Source: Polytrichum commune (taxonomy: Eukaryota; Streptophyta; Polytrichopsida; Polytrichales; Polytrichaceae). Taken from it: 64,000 nt of DNA. Positions 11,761 to 25,100 of the stretch are shown in pieces; within the stretch, counting starts at the first letter, position 1; every line of letters starts with the position of its first letter. The position numbers and the translations under genes are program-made. The DNA is taken from contig OX485803.1 in NCBI GenBank assembly GCA_950295325.1, positions 43,043,554-43,107,553 of the forward strand, in the 5' to 3' direction. The notes under the pieces were generated by a model. That model worked only from the letters and a program-made list of their open reading frames with translations, had not been told where the DNA came from and searched no databases.

Positions 11761-14700
11761 TCATCAATAATCTCATTAGAAGTATCAAAAGTGTTTCAAA
11801 ATTTCCAAGTGCATCACTGTGAGAACCAAATTTATGTCACATTTCAATTTTTCACCATGATCGATGTGCTTCAGATCTAATGCACCTTTTTTGTTTGATT
11901 TTGTCAAGACACACAGCCCATTTCACAGTGACACGGAACTTGGAACACACAGAAAATGAGATACTGTTGCGAGGTAGAGGGCTTCATGTTCTGTGCATTT
12001 ATTCCAAGTGCCTTGCTGTAAATTAGATTTTCAAGCAGGACCAAGTTTCTTTGTATCGAATGCACATTAAGGAACAACTGTTACTTCAAGGGCGAGTGGT
12101 TCCTCGGAAAAGCTTACAACAGAAAGCGAGGCTCTCAACCTCACAACACTTTGAAGTCCGGTCATGGTGAGGTTGAGGGCCTCATTTTGCTGTAAATTCC
12201 AAGGGCCTTGTTATGAAACAAGTGTACACATTCAACCTTTTATGACCAAGGTGCTACTTTGAAATGGAATGCACATTGTTTTCCCAAAGGCTAGTAGGTC
12301 AAGAGCTCAAAGTGCAACTATCCGTAGCACTCGCAAGGGTCACCGTTCTTAGAACTTGCTTTGGAGCTACTAAATCATTTCTGAGAAGCATTCATTTGGA
12401 GCTATTTTTGTGTTATGAGCAATTTTTAGATTACAAATTCTGGAAGAAATTATAGATTAATTTTGTTTAGAAGTGAAATTCAACACCTAGGATGTCTGAA
12501 TGGGAGCCCATGGTTTCTAAGTAGTTCTAAGAATGGCATTTCTAAATGCGAATCGTTTCTTACTGGAACACACACCATATGAACAGATTCCTCTCAATGC
12601 CCTCTTTCCAAGCACGTTTCTTCTCTTTCTGAAAGAAAAAATCATTAGAATTATTAGAAGTGATTTAGAAGCAAACGTTCTGAAAGGGTGAGTTGCCACC
12701 CGAGGTGAAGAGGCACCGCTGCTACACAACAAGACTCTTGGAATTCGCAGAAAACTGAAGCCCATGTACAACTTTGCAACACCACGGTCTCGCGATTCCA
12801 GTTTAAATGGCACTTGAAGCTTACACTTACGAAAGATCACCAAGATTGGAGTCAAAGATGAAGAAAGGGGAAAGACTGGGCAGGAAGTTCATGATGCACC
12901 CCACACACAATTAGAAGCTCCTCCTACATTAGCTGCCGGTTCTCAAAGAAATTCACAGAATTAATGATTTCCTCATCCTCGCACCACTAATATCCCACCA
13001 AAATTTTCTAGTACTCTATACTACATACGATTCAGATCATCGACCCATGTCAAATTTGATCTTGCAATTATTACTGGGTGATAACCTTAGAAGGTGGCAT
13101 GGAACACTTGCAGCTGCTATAATAGATCATATTTAATCAACATGGTGGACCACCAATTTAAAACGCCACACTAAATTTTGATGAAAGTTTCTTGGATCAC
13201 TAGAGGAGCTCTGTGGAGATGCATGTGGATGGAGTGGAGTGTTAATCTAATGCATAACATGGGATGCACGTTTGTACCCACCACAACATGAAGAGGATGA
13301 ATCTCCTTCTTTCTTACCTCTTCCAACTTGGATTTTTGCCAGGTAGCTAGCTTGAATGAGTTCCATTGGATTATGGAATGGCCCATAGAAGAAATTATGG
13401 CCCACGACAAGGACTCTTCCTGTTTGAATCTGTCCACTTTGGTGACCCAAGCAGATTAGGCGGATTTTTGAAACTGATTTCAGTCGTCCTCTCTAATGAT
13501 GTGGAAGTTAGAGGGCGATCATGTTAGTAGCTATTTGATTAGGGTTTTGAGTGGTGTGCCACACATCATTATCATATTTGGTGTATTGTAGAGTTGGCAC
13601 CATAGATGTGACATGGCATATTAATGTCATTTATTATGTCACTGGTGACGTGACGAATGATGGATCATAGATATTATTCAGAACAATTTCTATGGTTTAT
13701 TTTTTTGTTGTTCCTTTTTCTTTTCGTCCGGGGAGATTGGAGTGGAATGCTATTATGTTTGTCCTAGTCACTTGTAGATATGTGGACCTTTCATGGTCAC
13801 TTTTCATGATTGGACAAATATATTTCAGTGGTTTGTGGTTAGGTGTGGATTTAAGAACCAACATCTAAAGATATGTGTTTCAGAAAGATTATGCTTGTTC
13901 ATGATATGATATCCAATCTAAACTCAATATTCAACATGACTGGGGAGAGGGGGGGGGGACACATATGACCAATTGATGAACTCAAGAGTCTTCTTTGATA
14001 ATAAAAGATATTTATAAGAACTCCAAAAAAATTATGAGGCAAATAGCTGACAGTTGTGGACATGATTTGGAATGGGCAATCACCTTGCACTAATTGCGCG
14101 TTGTGTATACTTTAAGAAGTTGGTGCAAAGCTCTTAACTTATGTGTTCATCTAAGTAGAGAAATTTTTTGATCTTCTCCAACAAAATTTTCTCAACCTTT
14201 ACTGCTTGCCATTCCTACATTACTCGAGACCCACTTGAATTTCCATGTGGAAATTATGTTCTTGCACGAGCAAATATGAACTAAAGTTCTTCTACGAGAG
14301 AGTCCCAAGGCGGTTTCGATGGAAACAAGATTATGTCGTCAAAAATCAGAATTTAATTTCTGTAAAAAAAAAAGGTGAAATCATTTTAGATAAATAATAT
14401 TCAACAATGAGTTTTTTTGAGAGAATGACGATTTCCAAAAGAAATTGAAAACAATTTGATTTGTTATATCTTAGATTCAAAAGCACGTACGTAAGATGGG
14501 GGTGAATTGGACTTCATTTCGTTGGAAGTCTCTCAAATGCACCGCCCGAAAGTGAAACTTGAGTAGCTTCTAGCTAGAGTCGATAAGGTTAACTCCTCCG
14601 TTTCTTGCAAGATTACACATTCACTCCCAAACTCACAAACTTACAATGCTCTTGTGTGTAAGAAAATGAGGTATCCTCCGCCATCCTTATCCTTCCCCAT

Positions 14701-16509
14701 GCAAATTAGTGAGTGTACAACCAATTTACATAAAGGTGTACTACTCTACCAAGATCATGGGCACATTGCTCCACAAGCATTACCATGCAACTTGCCATGA
14801 TCTTTTGTGATCATGATCATGAACATGTCGACGCATGATCAATGGTGGGAGTTGTGTACACGTGTTGGATATGTGGTCATTGACTGCATCATCAAATCAA
14901 GGTGGCATATACAAGTTGGATCTTTGTAATGCTCGGAGTCCCCGTTGGCCGATAAATTATTGGAGTCACATCGATACACATGTATATCCAATCCACATGA
15001 GCAAAAAGCAGTGGAGTGCTTTAATTTGCGGTGATGGAGTAGCATGGGATACACTTAGCTATGAAGCATGTGATCTGGCCAAAAGCAAGCCAATTCTTGA
15101 GAGGTTCTAGTTGTTTGTGACCATGCTAATTAAGTTACATGTAGATATGATACAACATTTTTGATATTATGATTGGTTGGTTCTAAAAGAGAACAAACTA
15201 CAGACAAACTGTGTGTGTGTCTTTTAAGTCTAACTCCAAGCTCTCGCTCCATGATGATTGCTTGCATTAGTCTTGCGGCAATGGAGGATGAACCGCGTGC
15301 TGCTTTGAACTAATTACATGTAACATGTGGACATTATAATGCGATGAAGCTCAGAATATTCAGGAAGCGTAGAAGTTGTCTTCAATTCCAAGTCCATTGT
15401 AAAGAAACACAGTAACCGCACCGGAATTTAATCCAGATCTGCCCAATTGCAAGCATTCACGGTAATGTTGTACTTAAATTATGATTTAAAGAAAAAACAC
15501 AAAAAACAAACTGAGTGTATTCCGACAACTACTATAGCCTTGCCGAAGTTTTAAATAAGATGCTTTTGATTATGTGATGGCCAACATCTAAAATTTGTGA
15601 TGGATTAGAGGGATGAGATTATCGGTTCCATCATAGTTTTGTGTGTGGATGCGACTCCAAACCCCAGGGCGGCAACTCTCCCTTTTAAAACAACTTGTTT
15701 CTAAGTCACTTCTAATACTTCTAATGAATCGATGATTTGTTCTTTCACAAAGAGGAGGATCGACACATGCTTGCAAAGAAAGCGTTGAGAGAAATCCATT
15801 GATAGGATTAATTTTGTGTTCAATTTAGAAATCATGGTGACCACTTTCAACAGTCATGTTTACAACTAATGAATAAAAAACCATTCTATTCTGATAACAC
15901 GGGTCACCATGCAGAGCCCCTAGATGTCGGATTCCACTCGCAAGAAATGCGTGCTCGCTCATCATTTGAAAGAACATCGCTCCCAAATAATGCTTTCTTA
16001 GATTTAATGGTCTAGCCTAGCGACACCAACTTAAGTTTCAAAGACGATGACCCCTGTGAGTGCCATAGACTGAAGTGGTCACCCTGGACTCCAAACAACC
16101 AGGGCAGGGCCTTTAAGTGCTATATGAAGGTCCACAATGGTAAATATATACCACCAGGATTCGATGATTCATGTCCAAGAATTTATCATTTCCAATAATG
16201 AAGTAATCCCAATTAGAATTGCAGCATTCTTGACATCAGCTGCTCGTTGTTGCAAAAGTGATTCTGTACTCACCATGCATTGCAGAAGTTATGCGCTCAT
16301 CAGTGTGCAGTAGTGAGAAGAAATCGCAAGCCGACTCTGAGGGAGTCCACTCTGAAATGAAGCTGTGAGGGAGGATGATCGATTCAGTTTTCAAGCTCTT
16401 GATTGAGAAGATGCATTGGATTCATTTCTCTGATTTTCGATCACTGACCACACACGCATAACAAAGGGACATCACCAACTTCACAGCACAGCTAGCACTC
16501 GTCGGAAAA
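11761..16509. other. Gene-free stretch of repeats, segmental-duplication block A
   Basis: No gene recognised. Repeat R2 copies occur around 12300-12500 and probably 15600-16070, and an R1 copy at 13835-14095. The stretch 12.9-13.2 kb resembles 45.9-46.1 kb, and 14510-15420 resembles 46590-47550 (for example CTCACAAACTTACAATGCTC, GTGTACTACTCTACCAAGAT and TTGGAGTCACATCGA are shared), in the same order and orientation. It is therefore the left half of an old segmental duplication. Confidence 0.65.
13835..14095 (+). repeat. Dispersed repeat R1
   Basis: Member of a roughly 230-260 bp family. Motifs in order: GGTTAGGTGTGGAT, AAGATATGTGTTT, a run around 'AACATGAtTGGGG', 'TATGACCA', a TTCATATGAGCTC-like block and ATTATGAGGC. 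Other copies: 31490-31720 (-), 42700-42910 (+), 52740-52990 (+), 54030-54245 (-). Confidence 0.65.
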
Positions 16510-16619
16510 TATGGGTCTACATGACACAGCGATATAACACAATTAAAGTGTCTAGAATGACATCGGTTGGTGTCATTCTAGACACTTCGTGTTCGATCGG
16601 CATGTTATGTAGATCCACC
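16510..16619. other. Long imperfect hairpin with 17 bp perfect core
   Basis: AAGTGTCTAGAATGACA (16546-16562) pairs perfectly with 16571-16587 around an 8 nt loop. The pairing continues imperfectly outward for about 30 nt on each side (GGTCTACATGACAC against its counterpart near 16602-16615). A transcript would form a roughly 110 nt stem-loop. It could be a small MITE or a small-RNA precursor; no transcript evidence is available. Confidence 0.75.
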
Positions 16620-16766
16620 TTTCCTTTTCTCGTAGTGCAGGGTAACAATTTTTGTTTTGCAAGGAGTTGACTACATTATCACCTTGGGTGATGTGGGTGG
16701 GGTCCAGCTCAAAGAGGTGGGTGTCTAGCCTTAGCCCTAGTGCATTATTGCTCTATGATATTATCA

Positions 16767-16970
16767 CAATGTGGCCAGGGAGGTTTTTGGGCATAATTGG
16801 TCCAAATCCTAGTGTTTCCAAGTCGAATTGGTTACATGTTGTGATCATCGTTTAGGTTTTCTTTGTTGGTTTGGAGTAGTATATTCCACAGATTCCTGTA
16901 AATGATCGATCATTTTCTTGAAGTCTTGAATTTCGATCGGTTATTTTTCAAACTCAACCAGTTCACTGCA
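16767..16970 (+). mobile_element. hAT-like MITE family A, 3'-truncated copy
   Basis: Contains GGTTTTTGGGCATAATTGG, GGTTACATGTTG and CTCAACCAGTTCA, but the usual right terminus is not recognisable. No target duplication was found. Confidence 0.75.
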
Positions 16971-17851
16971 TCACATTCAGAGACACTTGTTGCCCCGGTT
17001 CAGAGACACTTGTTGGAGATGCTCTTATGAGACGCTCGAAGATTTCATCCTTCAAGAGGCACCGTTCATCTAACAATTTCTTGTTAGACTTACTTCATCT
17101 AGTCAGGATGCTGGCTATGGACACACACGTGAGTTCTTTAAATATTTTTTTCTCTCTGCACTCACTTCTCATAGGATATGAAACACGCAAGATTATTAAT
17201 GCGAGATAATTAGCAAATCCTAATTGTTCATGTAGCCATGGTTTGCTTCATTGTTTCTGGAGCCTAACTCCCACCAAAGATAATGTATACAAAAGGAGTG
17301 GCATTCTAAACAAAAGACATCTCATGTTCCATAGGGACTTTGCCTTGACACTACTACAACTGTAGCCATTGTTTAAAAAAAAAAAATTAGAACATTTGTG
17401 TGTTCTCAGCCTTTGGTTGAAATTCTTCTCCTACCGGGTATCTAACAAGTGGAACTTACTACAAATATTATGTTTGTGTATCACCCCGAATTAGTCTTTC
17501 AAACCTTACTTCAAAGACAAAGTGGAACTGGGGTTTCAATTAGGATTTGATCCCTGGATATATATTATTTTTACAATGAAGCATATTGCCGTCGTAGTGC
17601 ACAATTATCACCATGATTTCATTGCCAACATGCACAATCATCTTTCATTGATACTAGCCAAAATCCATGATATTTCATTTTCCGTTCAATACCCAATGTC
17701 AGGTTTGACTTTTAGTTCTATTTTATTTGTTGTATTTCAAAATCAATTTGGGTGTTGGTCGGCTGTGGCCCCAGTCAACCCACCATTTATCATATGTCTG
17801 ACAAGTTGACATCTTTTCTACAATCTTAGATGTACATATGGTTTGCACTAA

Positions 17852-18344
17852 GGGCCACTTCACACATGAGCCAAGAGCCGTGACCATGAAATTGTGACAG
17901 CCCGAAAGAAAGTGTCCAAAGGCCGTCCCGACACACCTTTAAAATCATGTGGTGTGGTCACGGATCCTCAAGTGTAGTGTGAAGTCATATGTGATCAGGC
18001 CTTCAACCAAATGCTATTTCAATGAGTTTCTATTCATGTGGGTCCTCAAACATGATAAAATAGAATATTAAACTAACATTCGGAGTGCCATGGTCTCTTA
18101 GTTATGTGTTAAGCCTACCTCCAAGGGGTGGTTTTTCAAAAATATTCCGAATGACTATGCAGCACGATCCATTTGGTGCCATGTAGGAATCCATGTAGAC
18201 CTAACATCCATCTTGCATTCATTTACTCCATCAATCCCTCAAGTGTAGTGTGAAGCGAACTTGGACCGGCTCCGCCTTTACCACCAATGAGAGTGCTTGA
18301 AGTACAAAGGTCACGGGCTCTTAGTCTCGTGTGTGAAGTGGCCC
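17852..18344. mobile_element. PIF/Harbinger-like MITE (TAA/TCA flank)
   Basis: Terminal inverted repeats of about 35 bp, beginning GGGCCACTTCACACATGAG on the left and ending GTGTGAAGTGGCCC on the right. The subterminal GAGCC(A)GTGACC / GGTCACGGGCTC parts also pair. Flanking TAA (17849-17851) and TCA (18345-18347) suit a 3 bp TWA-type duplication with one change. An internal CTCAAGTGTAGTGTGAAG occurs twice in direct orientation (about 17968 and 18238). No coding capacity. Confidence 0.75.
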
Positions 18345-18347
18345 TCA

Positions 18348-19201
18348 ATGATGGTCCATCCTTTTCCCAAATATAACAATGCTTTCCTTTGCCAAAAAAG
18401 GTATATTTAGATTTGTAGAAGTGCATAAAGTAGGCAATGCACTCACTCTAGGAATATAGAAATATTGGTTTTCACCTTGCACTAGTACATAGTCTTTTGA
18501 AGCGGGAGCCATTTCAACGCAAAATGAGTCATTTACATAGTTGTCCAAAACCTAGTTCATTGCACCATAACATTGTCTAAAACTTGGTTCATTGTATCAT
18601 AACATTATTCAAATGTATGGTTGAGTTTCATTTTCATATTTAGCATTTGACATGGGCCTCCACTATCTTACTTTCATGGTAAGAAATTTAATAGATAATA
18701 AGAAGCAATTGACATCGGTATGAATAGTATGAATATTATGGATAGTGCCAATATTTTTAGGTAATAATGATGTTATGAATATTATTTCTTGTGAATAGTG
18801 TTGGGATGAACAATACTACTTATGAATGGTGCCGGGGGAATATGATTTCACCCAAATTTTCAAAGCACGAGGTTGAATGAAGGAACATCAACCGAATATG
18901 GATAATTTATTCGGAAGGCCTACATAACATAATATATTTATTCTAGGGTCAACGGAATAGACCCACATGGTTGAATAATGTTATCTACCTTAAACTATAG
19001 CATGGATTTATTTATCTACGGATCCATTAAAGAAATTAGAAAGATGGATTTATGCATACTGCAATCCAAGTATTCCATGTCCAATAACAACTTGAGTGTT
19101 GACAAAGGCTTCCACGTAGAGTGGGTGTTATTGTATGTGAGTGTATCTTCCATTCATTTAACATAAAAGCCTCGATATAGTATGCAATCCTAAGGTTACT
19201 T
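18348..19201. other. Gene-free AT-rich stretch
   Basis: Nothing recognisable apart from low-complexity ATTATGAATA-type sequence near 18720-18850. Confidence 0.5.
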
Positions 19202-19802
19202 TTTAACCCCTAAAGGACCGTAAGGCCCCCAGGGGGCTTTTGATTGTAGAAAAGTGCAAATTGGATGAGATTGTTCCAAAGAAGTCCAAATTTGCGGGGA
19301 GAGGACCCTAGCTATTTTTGCGAGATGGATCCAATGGTCTTTTCCGATCAAAAAATGATGAAGGATTGGATTTTTGGCGAATTCTTTGAGTTTTCAATTT
19401 TTGGGCCCAATCTCATTGCTTGGAGACTTCAGAGTGCCATATCTTTTTTTCCACACCTCAGAATTTGACGAAAAAAATTCCACATGAGGGTCATAATGTT
19501 CTTTACATGTGATAAAAATTTCAAATGTTTTGGAGCACTTCTAAGCAATCTGATTCCAGCATAAGCACGAAGTACCCCCTGCCCGAACAATTTCCATCAA
19601 TCTTCTCAACGGTGGCAATTTCTCAGAAATTGTGCGATCTTGTTGATCTTTTTTTCATAAACAAGCTATGTAAGCCTTCTTTAGTTTCAACGGTGCTGAT
19701 TGTGAAAATTACCCCACACTAATAAGAAATTGAGTTTGCTACAAGAGCTAATCAAGAAAACATGACCTAAGCTAAAACACCCCCGGTCCTTTAGGGGTTA
19801 AA
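19202..19802. mobile_element. Non-autonomous TIR element, about 600 bp
   Basis: Perfect 19 bp terminal inverted repeats TTTAACCCCTAAAGGACCG and CGGTCCTTTAGGGGTTAAA. The target duplication is not clear, so the superfamily is open. The longest internal open frame (19265-19468) has no recognised domain. Confidence 0.75.
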
Positions 19803-20200
19803 GTAGAGTTGACATTAGATTTTGGTTTTAAATCCCTAAATTAGTGTACTTGAGGTCATTTGAGATGAATTGGCAATACACCTATAGAGGGGCAAGTTTT
19901 TACATTGGATGGATGAGAGGTATGCTTGTATTATATGATAATTCCCTTTCTTCAGCTTCGGCTTCTATTGCCAACTTTCAACTGCCAACTTTGACTGGCT
20001 ATTGTGCACTAGGACTTGTATGTAGCCTAGTCACTTCAATAAATGAGTGGATAATGTAGCATGACTGCCATGAATAGGGGATTTTTCACAACGGAATATC
20101 TTCTTAGGTGACAAATAAAAACATAAGTTTCATTGGTTTATGAATGTAACCATCTATCACATGACTTAGAACGCAAGGGATCAACAACGTTAAGTTATAC

Positions 20201-20439
20201 CATGCCCACACTAGGACCCGTTGGTGGGTTCTAGCGAGTATGAGGAATTTCTCTTGATAGGGAAACTATATCTCTTTTCGAAATTTACTGCTACCAATAA
20301 GGAATTTTTGTTCTACTCACAATAACCTCACTAGATGCAGCGTACTACAATTTCATCATTGGATACAAGTCAAGAACTCCTATCAAGATGAAAACCCTCC
20401 CATTGTTGTGAACCAATCGTTGATCCTAATGTGGGCATG
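20201..20439. mobile_element. Small TIR element, possibly Mutator-like
   Basis: Ends CATGCCCACACTAGGACC and GATCCTAATGTGGGCATG are inverted copies with two mismatches. Immediately flanking 9-mers AAGTTATAC and ATATTATAC match at 7 of 9 positions, compatible with an old 9 bp (Mutator-type) duplication. Confidence 0.6.
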
Positions 20440-20448
20440 ATATTATAC

Positions 20449-21607
20449 ACACACATCAAGTCGAGTTTAGGCTTGAAAATCTATGTGGCACATGACATGG
20501 GAACATAAATACAACCTAGCATTTCTAGGCATCATTGTTTGGCATTCATTTAAATTAGTGGCATGGACACAATCCTATAGCTACCTTGTGTAAGTGCTTT
20601 GGTACCTTATGGTCATGTGACAAGGCCCTAAGTTAGATGATGTTTTCTTTATCAAGTAAATAAATCAATAAAATTAATTTTAAAAGCGGTTAAATTCATT
20701 TTGATGTTATTTCTTAGATAGGTAACCCTTATAAATGTACATGCATTTTTCTATTGAGATCATTTAATTGAAGAAATAAGTTGAAATTAGGGTGCAAATA
20801 CGGTCAATCACAATGGAGATACATGTTCTGAGCTAAGCAATATCTAGTGTTTCAAGCCAAGTCAAACCATTCCTACACATGACTTGGGATGAACTCTTTA
20901 TACCGTGTATGAACTAACGTGAGTATTAGAAGGGGTATTATTTGAGGCATTATATACATAGTATACAAAAGAAAGAGGCACTTATGTTTCAATAGTGTGT
21001 ACATTTAAAAGGTCGTTACAAATTTTGATGTTATAGGAAATGCATACAAGAGGGTTGTAAGGTTCAAGGAAAAAATAAACAATAAATGTGTCAGTTTCAT
21101 CCAATTCATGTTTTCATTTATTGTTGTCATATAGTAATAGTCCTTAATGACTACCATGTTCATTCTTGTCAAGGTTTGGATTTGGGTTGCAGGTTTTTAC
21201 AGATTGGAGGCTCGTTGGAGTGCTCATGGGCTCCCTTTAGTATTTCTATCCGGATTGTGGCTATGTTATTGTGCTCTTGACTTTGGTTGTTTGACGTAAT
21301 CATTCAGTTACATGCTTAGATGGATGACAAAAATGTTCAATGACTTTCTCATTGGAAATTGAAATTGGAAGTGGGGTTTAAATGTAATAAAAGCCTATCT
21401 AATTCACGATTTATATTTTGGATATGTAGTGCAGACATTTCTCACATTAAATTGAATAGCTTGGTAATAAATACATGAGTCCATTTCAAGCCTCCCAATA
21501 CTACATATTATACATGTTTCTTTTTCTTTATAAACTTCTCATTTTTTAGGGTTTAATTTCATAACAACCCACACACATCATTTAGGTCACTACTGAAGAG
21601 TCCATAC
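20449..21607. other. Gene-free AT-rich stretch
   Basis: No gene, RNA or repeat structure that I can support. Confidence 0.5.
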
Positions 21608-21615
21608 CTCGGGGC

Positions 21616-22112
21616 CACGGGTAGATCACTCTAAGGCATTTTTGTGCACCACGTGCGGCTAGGGGTTTTTTGTTTTGGGGCTATTTACCTTCAAGGGTTG
21701 AATTAAAGCCTCCCTATAATTACTTAAATTTCAAAAATGGCCCATTTGTTTGCACCCTTCCATTACTTATATTGTCCAAGTCACTGTAATTTTTTGTACT
21801 CTATATTTCTCTTAAATAATTTTGGACAGACGGAAATCCCAATTATCATCCATCCCCGTGAGTCCTAAACCCATTTAAATACCATACTAAACATACCTTC
21901 TAGGATCCTTATCTTCAGCCCCTATATTAATTTTACAAAAAAATAATGGCCCACGTTTTATGTCCATCTAACTTACTTATAATGGGATTGTCTACATTTA
22001 ATGGCCCCTTCATTATTTGGAATTCCTTTATAATTTTTATTTCAAATGATTTTAATCCTCTCTATATTATGCCGCACGTCGTTTTTAAAATGCACTAAGT
22101 GATCTACCCGTG
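21616..22112. mobile_element. hAT-like MITE with perfect 8 bp TSD
   Basis: Terminal inverted repeat CACGGGTAGATCACT, with a second complementary block GTGCGGC/GCCGCAC about 45 bp in. A perfect 8 bp duplication CTCGGGGC lies at 21608-21615 and 22113-22120. 497 bp, AT-rich inside, non-coding. Different family from the CCGGTT-rich MITEs. Confidence 0.9.
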
Positions 22113-22120
22113 CTCGGGGC

Positions 22121-25100
22121 ACATGTCAATTGTATGTTTTTTTCATCTTTTAACATATGCTGCACATGACTTAGTTTGAGCTTTGGAACAAAGTTTCATC
22201 AATTTGAATAGCTTTCTTTTAAACCTTAGTGAGTATTGACAAACCAAATCTTAATATACATCATCTTTTTGGCATGCCAAAAGCTTACATTCAATTTCAA
22301 CTGTATGAACGTAACATTCATTAAGTGATTTGTAACAACTACTTAATATTTCTTTAATTTTTAGTGCAGGGTCCAACATTTTAGCAATTAATGTCTTTCA
22401 CGTTGGTTCACTTGAATCAAAATCCGCCGTTTGACCTTCCTGGCTTGAAGATTAACTTGTCAAACTCGGGTCAAACCCCAAAATGATTTCTACATGATCG
22501 CATCTTAATATAATAGTTTCCTGATGGCTTGTGACTATTCGATCAGGACTCGCCATTGTTTGATTTCAGCCTCCTAGTTGTTGCCAAACAATACAAGTTG
22601 TCAAGTTGCAGAGGGAAACAATTATACAAGAAAAAATTGTTGTTTCACATCTCCTCAACCCTAAAACGTCAATTTTAATCTCGATGGGAAGTTTAAGGTT
22701 GAGCTTGCCATTTACTAGTTCTCAGTACAAATTAGGGCTTGGATCGATGGATGTGAAATGTCGAGCGTGATGAATTAAGAGTCGGCGCCTGCCCCGTATT
22801 GTGTAAGCCTGGAGCCTTACGTACAGCCAAGATATGTAAATCTGTCCGTAGTGATATGATTTTGATTGGCACTGTTCTAAATCTCTTGAAAATCACTAGT
22901 ATGATCATACAAAATTAATGATCCATCCAGAAAACAAAAGTAATCTAGACAATGTCATGATTTTCAACACGGTCAGTTAATCCTTCTTGTGTAAGTAGAT
23001 GCTTCATTTTGTAATACCCCGAGGTTTTCTGCAGTTACACACCTCTTCGATCTCGGTTACTAAAGCCAGATTGCATGAGAAGTCAAATTAGTTCGTTGTT
23101 TCCATCCAAACATTTTACAGTCACACTGAAATTTTGGTGTGGTGAAATATATATATTAATATGTTTAGTTATGATGTTTGTGAGCATGATACACTGATTT
23201 CCCTTTGACTGTTGAATTCTCTTCGGCCAATTCCAAGTCACACTGGATGCATAAAATTACACAATCACCTTTGAAGTCGTATGTCAAGGAGAGTTCAAGC
23301 TCAAGGCGAATCATAGAAGACAGATGGTTCTTGAAACCTGTCTTTAAAATGGTTCATTTTCATGAACTTCACTCTAAATAGAACTCTAATTGTGAACTTT
23401 GCATTTTGGTTGATCGACAAATGTGGATGGAGAAGCTAGGTTCGATCGCAGAGAAATTCAGAACCTGCCTTGAATTATGTGAATTTTTAAAAAGAGGAAC
23501 ATGGAACCATAAATCGGTCACTACTCACATATTAGGCCATTTCCCCCTCCTTCCTCTCAATTATGTTGACTATTGAATCTAGAACAATCAATGAGTTTGA
23601 ACATGTGGACTTCCAATCTTGTCTAAACACACTAAAATGTCTTTTTGGTCTCTACAGGTCCATTTAAGATATTAAGTGTTTGAATTTGGCTTGCTTACCT
23701 TAGCGGATTCTAAAACACGATAAAATTGATGTAGAATAGTGTGACATGCCCGTGACATGTAGAATGTGAAAATTGATTCAAGTAGAAGACAACAATAATT
23801 TGTATATAAAATTATGTTTTGGTAGGTTACACTTACTTTCATTTCACTAACTAGTGGGGAGTTGAAAATTATCATCACTAGCAGTGAATGATCGCATTGG
23901 ATTTAGACCAAGTAGGGAACAGTGAGTTAAGTACATCTTATGCTTGCAATGGCGGAGGCAGTAACATTGGTCTTAGACATATAGGTGAGTCCAATTATAA
24001 GATGTTGTTTATTGTAAGAAGATAAAAAAAATCCAAGATTTTTGAAGTAACATAAGGTCAACCAAATTCATCTTTCAGTATATTCTTGATATATTCTTGT
24101 AATGTTTAAAATTTTCTAATTTTCTAATTTTCAGGTGTTACTTAAAGCCCTTCAAAGGATATCCTTTGGACACACATGGTTGCCAAAAATTACAAAGACT
24201 GAAACTCCCCGAGATATTATGGAAGATCCATAGATGTGATAATTATCGTCTCTTAAGGATCACAAAGACAACATTGACTGAGGAGACTCCTCTTTTCTGT
24301 AAATCCATTATATACATACAGAAGCTCTATACTATAGGCTTGCTTGCTTGAATTAATGTTAAGCACATGCAGAATGTCATCTCCCCCTTCATAACCTTTC
24401 ACATCCATCATTGACAACCTTTCAAATGTACCACTAATTAGAGACCACTAATTAATTAGTGACTTGACACAGATCGATTCAATGATGTTTACGCATTAAA
24501 GTGAAATTTTACCGTTTGACATGTTTTCATCATCACTGTCTGCCATGGTCAAAAGTAGTCTTGAGTGTATAACAATCTCATAAGAGTACACCAAGTAGTA
24601 AGCTTGAATATCAATTTCTACAAATCACATGATCGATTGGTGAGCCCTTAACAGCAATTTAAGCTTGATAATAGGTCACGACGATCAATAAGGATCGTCC
24701 AAGTGTTGAGCAATTTGTTTTTTCAAGAATCTATTCGAGGATTCAAAGTTTGGATTTATTGCAATAGATATCTCATGTAACATAACTTACATTCTTAAGC
24801 AGTCAAGAGGCAGTGTTGCCATGGCCCACAAAATCATGACATTGTCTGATTTTTTTGGGAGTAACTGTAGAATGCATTAGTCTTGGATGTGCATGAAGCC
24901 TTGCAAATAATGCACTTTCCAGAGGCTTTATAAGATGGATAGAGAGTGTTGTTGTGCAATTCATACCTAAGAATGTTAAGTATTGTTGAGGCAATTTAAG
25001 GTTTAGTGTGGGATTTTTATTTAATATTTATTGATTTCATGCATTACCTTGAGATACGCATAATTGATGCACAAGAAAGTGAGCGCTGTTGATCTGAAAA

